From DATARH01 sp035648415 (GTDB lineage: Bacteria; Pseudomonadota; Alphaproteobacteria; ATCC43930; CGMCC-115725), in contig DASRLO010000012.1 of NCBI GenBank assembly GCA_035648415.1, positions 1-13,378 on the forward strand: DNA of 13,378 nucleotides, written 5' to 3'. The notes below the pieces were generated by a model, which did not search any database, was not told the origin of the DNA, and saw nothing but the letters and a program-made list of their open reading frames with translations. Of the stretch, positions 13,316 to 13,378 are shown one piece after another. How positions within the stretch are numbered: the stretch's first letter is position 1; every line of letters begins with the position of its first letter. Position numbers and translations under genes: made by a program.

Positions 13316-13378
13316 TTACGCGGGCGATGCGGATGCTTCCGCAAGATCGTGAATAAGCCCCACGACCATTTCGGGCAC
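13316..13378 (-). CDS. Probable C-terminal end of an upstream minus-strand gene (partial)
   Basis: The minus strand is open from the window edge to a TAA at 13316-13318 and would encode VPEMVVGLIHDLAEASASPA at a C-terminus. The codons have the GC-rich third positions of neighbouring genes. The fragment is too short for identification. An opposing frame, ATG at 13308 on the plus strand (MRSLRGRCGCF), is also open to the edge and cannot be excluded. Confidence 0.35.
   Translation of the reverse strand: MPEMVVGLIHDLAEASASPA

Overview
The window is a GC-rich stretch of bacterial chromosome whose gene families, intergenic repeats and stress-type promoter fit an alphaproteobacterium (Rhodospirillales or Bradyrhizobium-like). 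This placement is inference from gene content and repeat style; there is no rRNA gene to confirm it. I see no tRNA, rRNA, CRISPR array or intact insertion sequence.

Left part (1-574): a short region with a strong inverted repeat, then a small AT-richer orphan gene with a C39-like cysteine peptidase signature, probably acquired from elsewhere. Next (602-4074) is a tight plus-strand run: a DHRS6/BDH2-like short-chain dehydrogenase, a fumarylacetoacetate-hydrolase-fold enzyme, a MntA/HepT-type (MNT/HEPN) toxin-antitoxin pair, and an amidase-signature hydrolase whose start overlaps the HEPN gene. The dehydrogenase and hydrolase match the last two steps of the non-phosphorylative L-fucose (deoxy-sugar acid) pathway, which yields pyruvate and lactate.

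Middle part (4118-7774, plus strand): a secreted protein made of two copies of one domain, then a closely spaced set of a VOC-fold protein, a YiaK/AllD/Ldh2-type NAD(P)H-dependent 2-hydroxyacid dehydrogenase and a glutathione S-transferase-like protein, then a very small lipoprotein. The lipoprotein gene converges with, and overlaps, a minus-strand gene.

Right part (7766-13378, minus strand): a HAD hydrolase, an AHL-lactonase-like metallo-beta-lactamase-fold hydrolase, an isopenicillin-N-synthase-like Fe(II)/2-oxoglutarate oxygenase, an NRAMP manganese transporter (mntH) and a KatN-type manganese catalase. The lactonase-like gene is flanked by two different REP-like inverted doublets. The catalase precedes mntH in transcription order, and upstream of it lies a good match to an EcfG (general stress response) promoter. 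This suggests a unit pairing a manganese-dependent peroxide-removing enzyme with manganese import. At the right edge is the probable C-terminal end of another minus-strand gene.

Most genes look like ordinary accessory metabolism. The points most worth a second look are the MNT/HEPN pair embedded in a catabolic operon, the stress-promoter/Mn-catalase/Mn-transporter unit, the duplicated-domain secreted protein and the repeat doublets.
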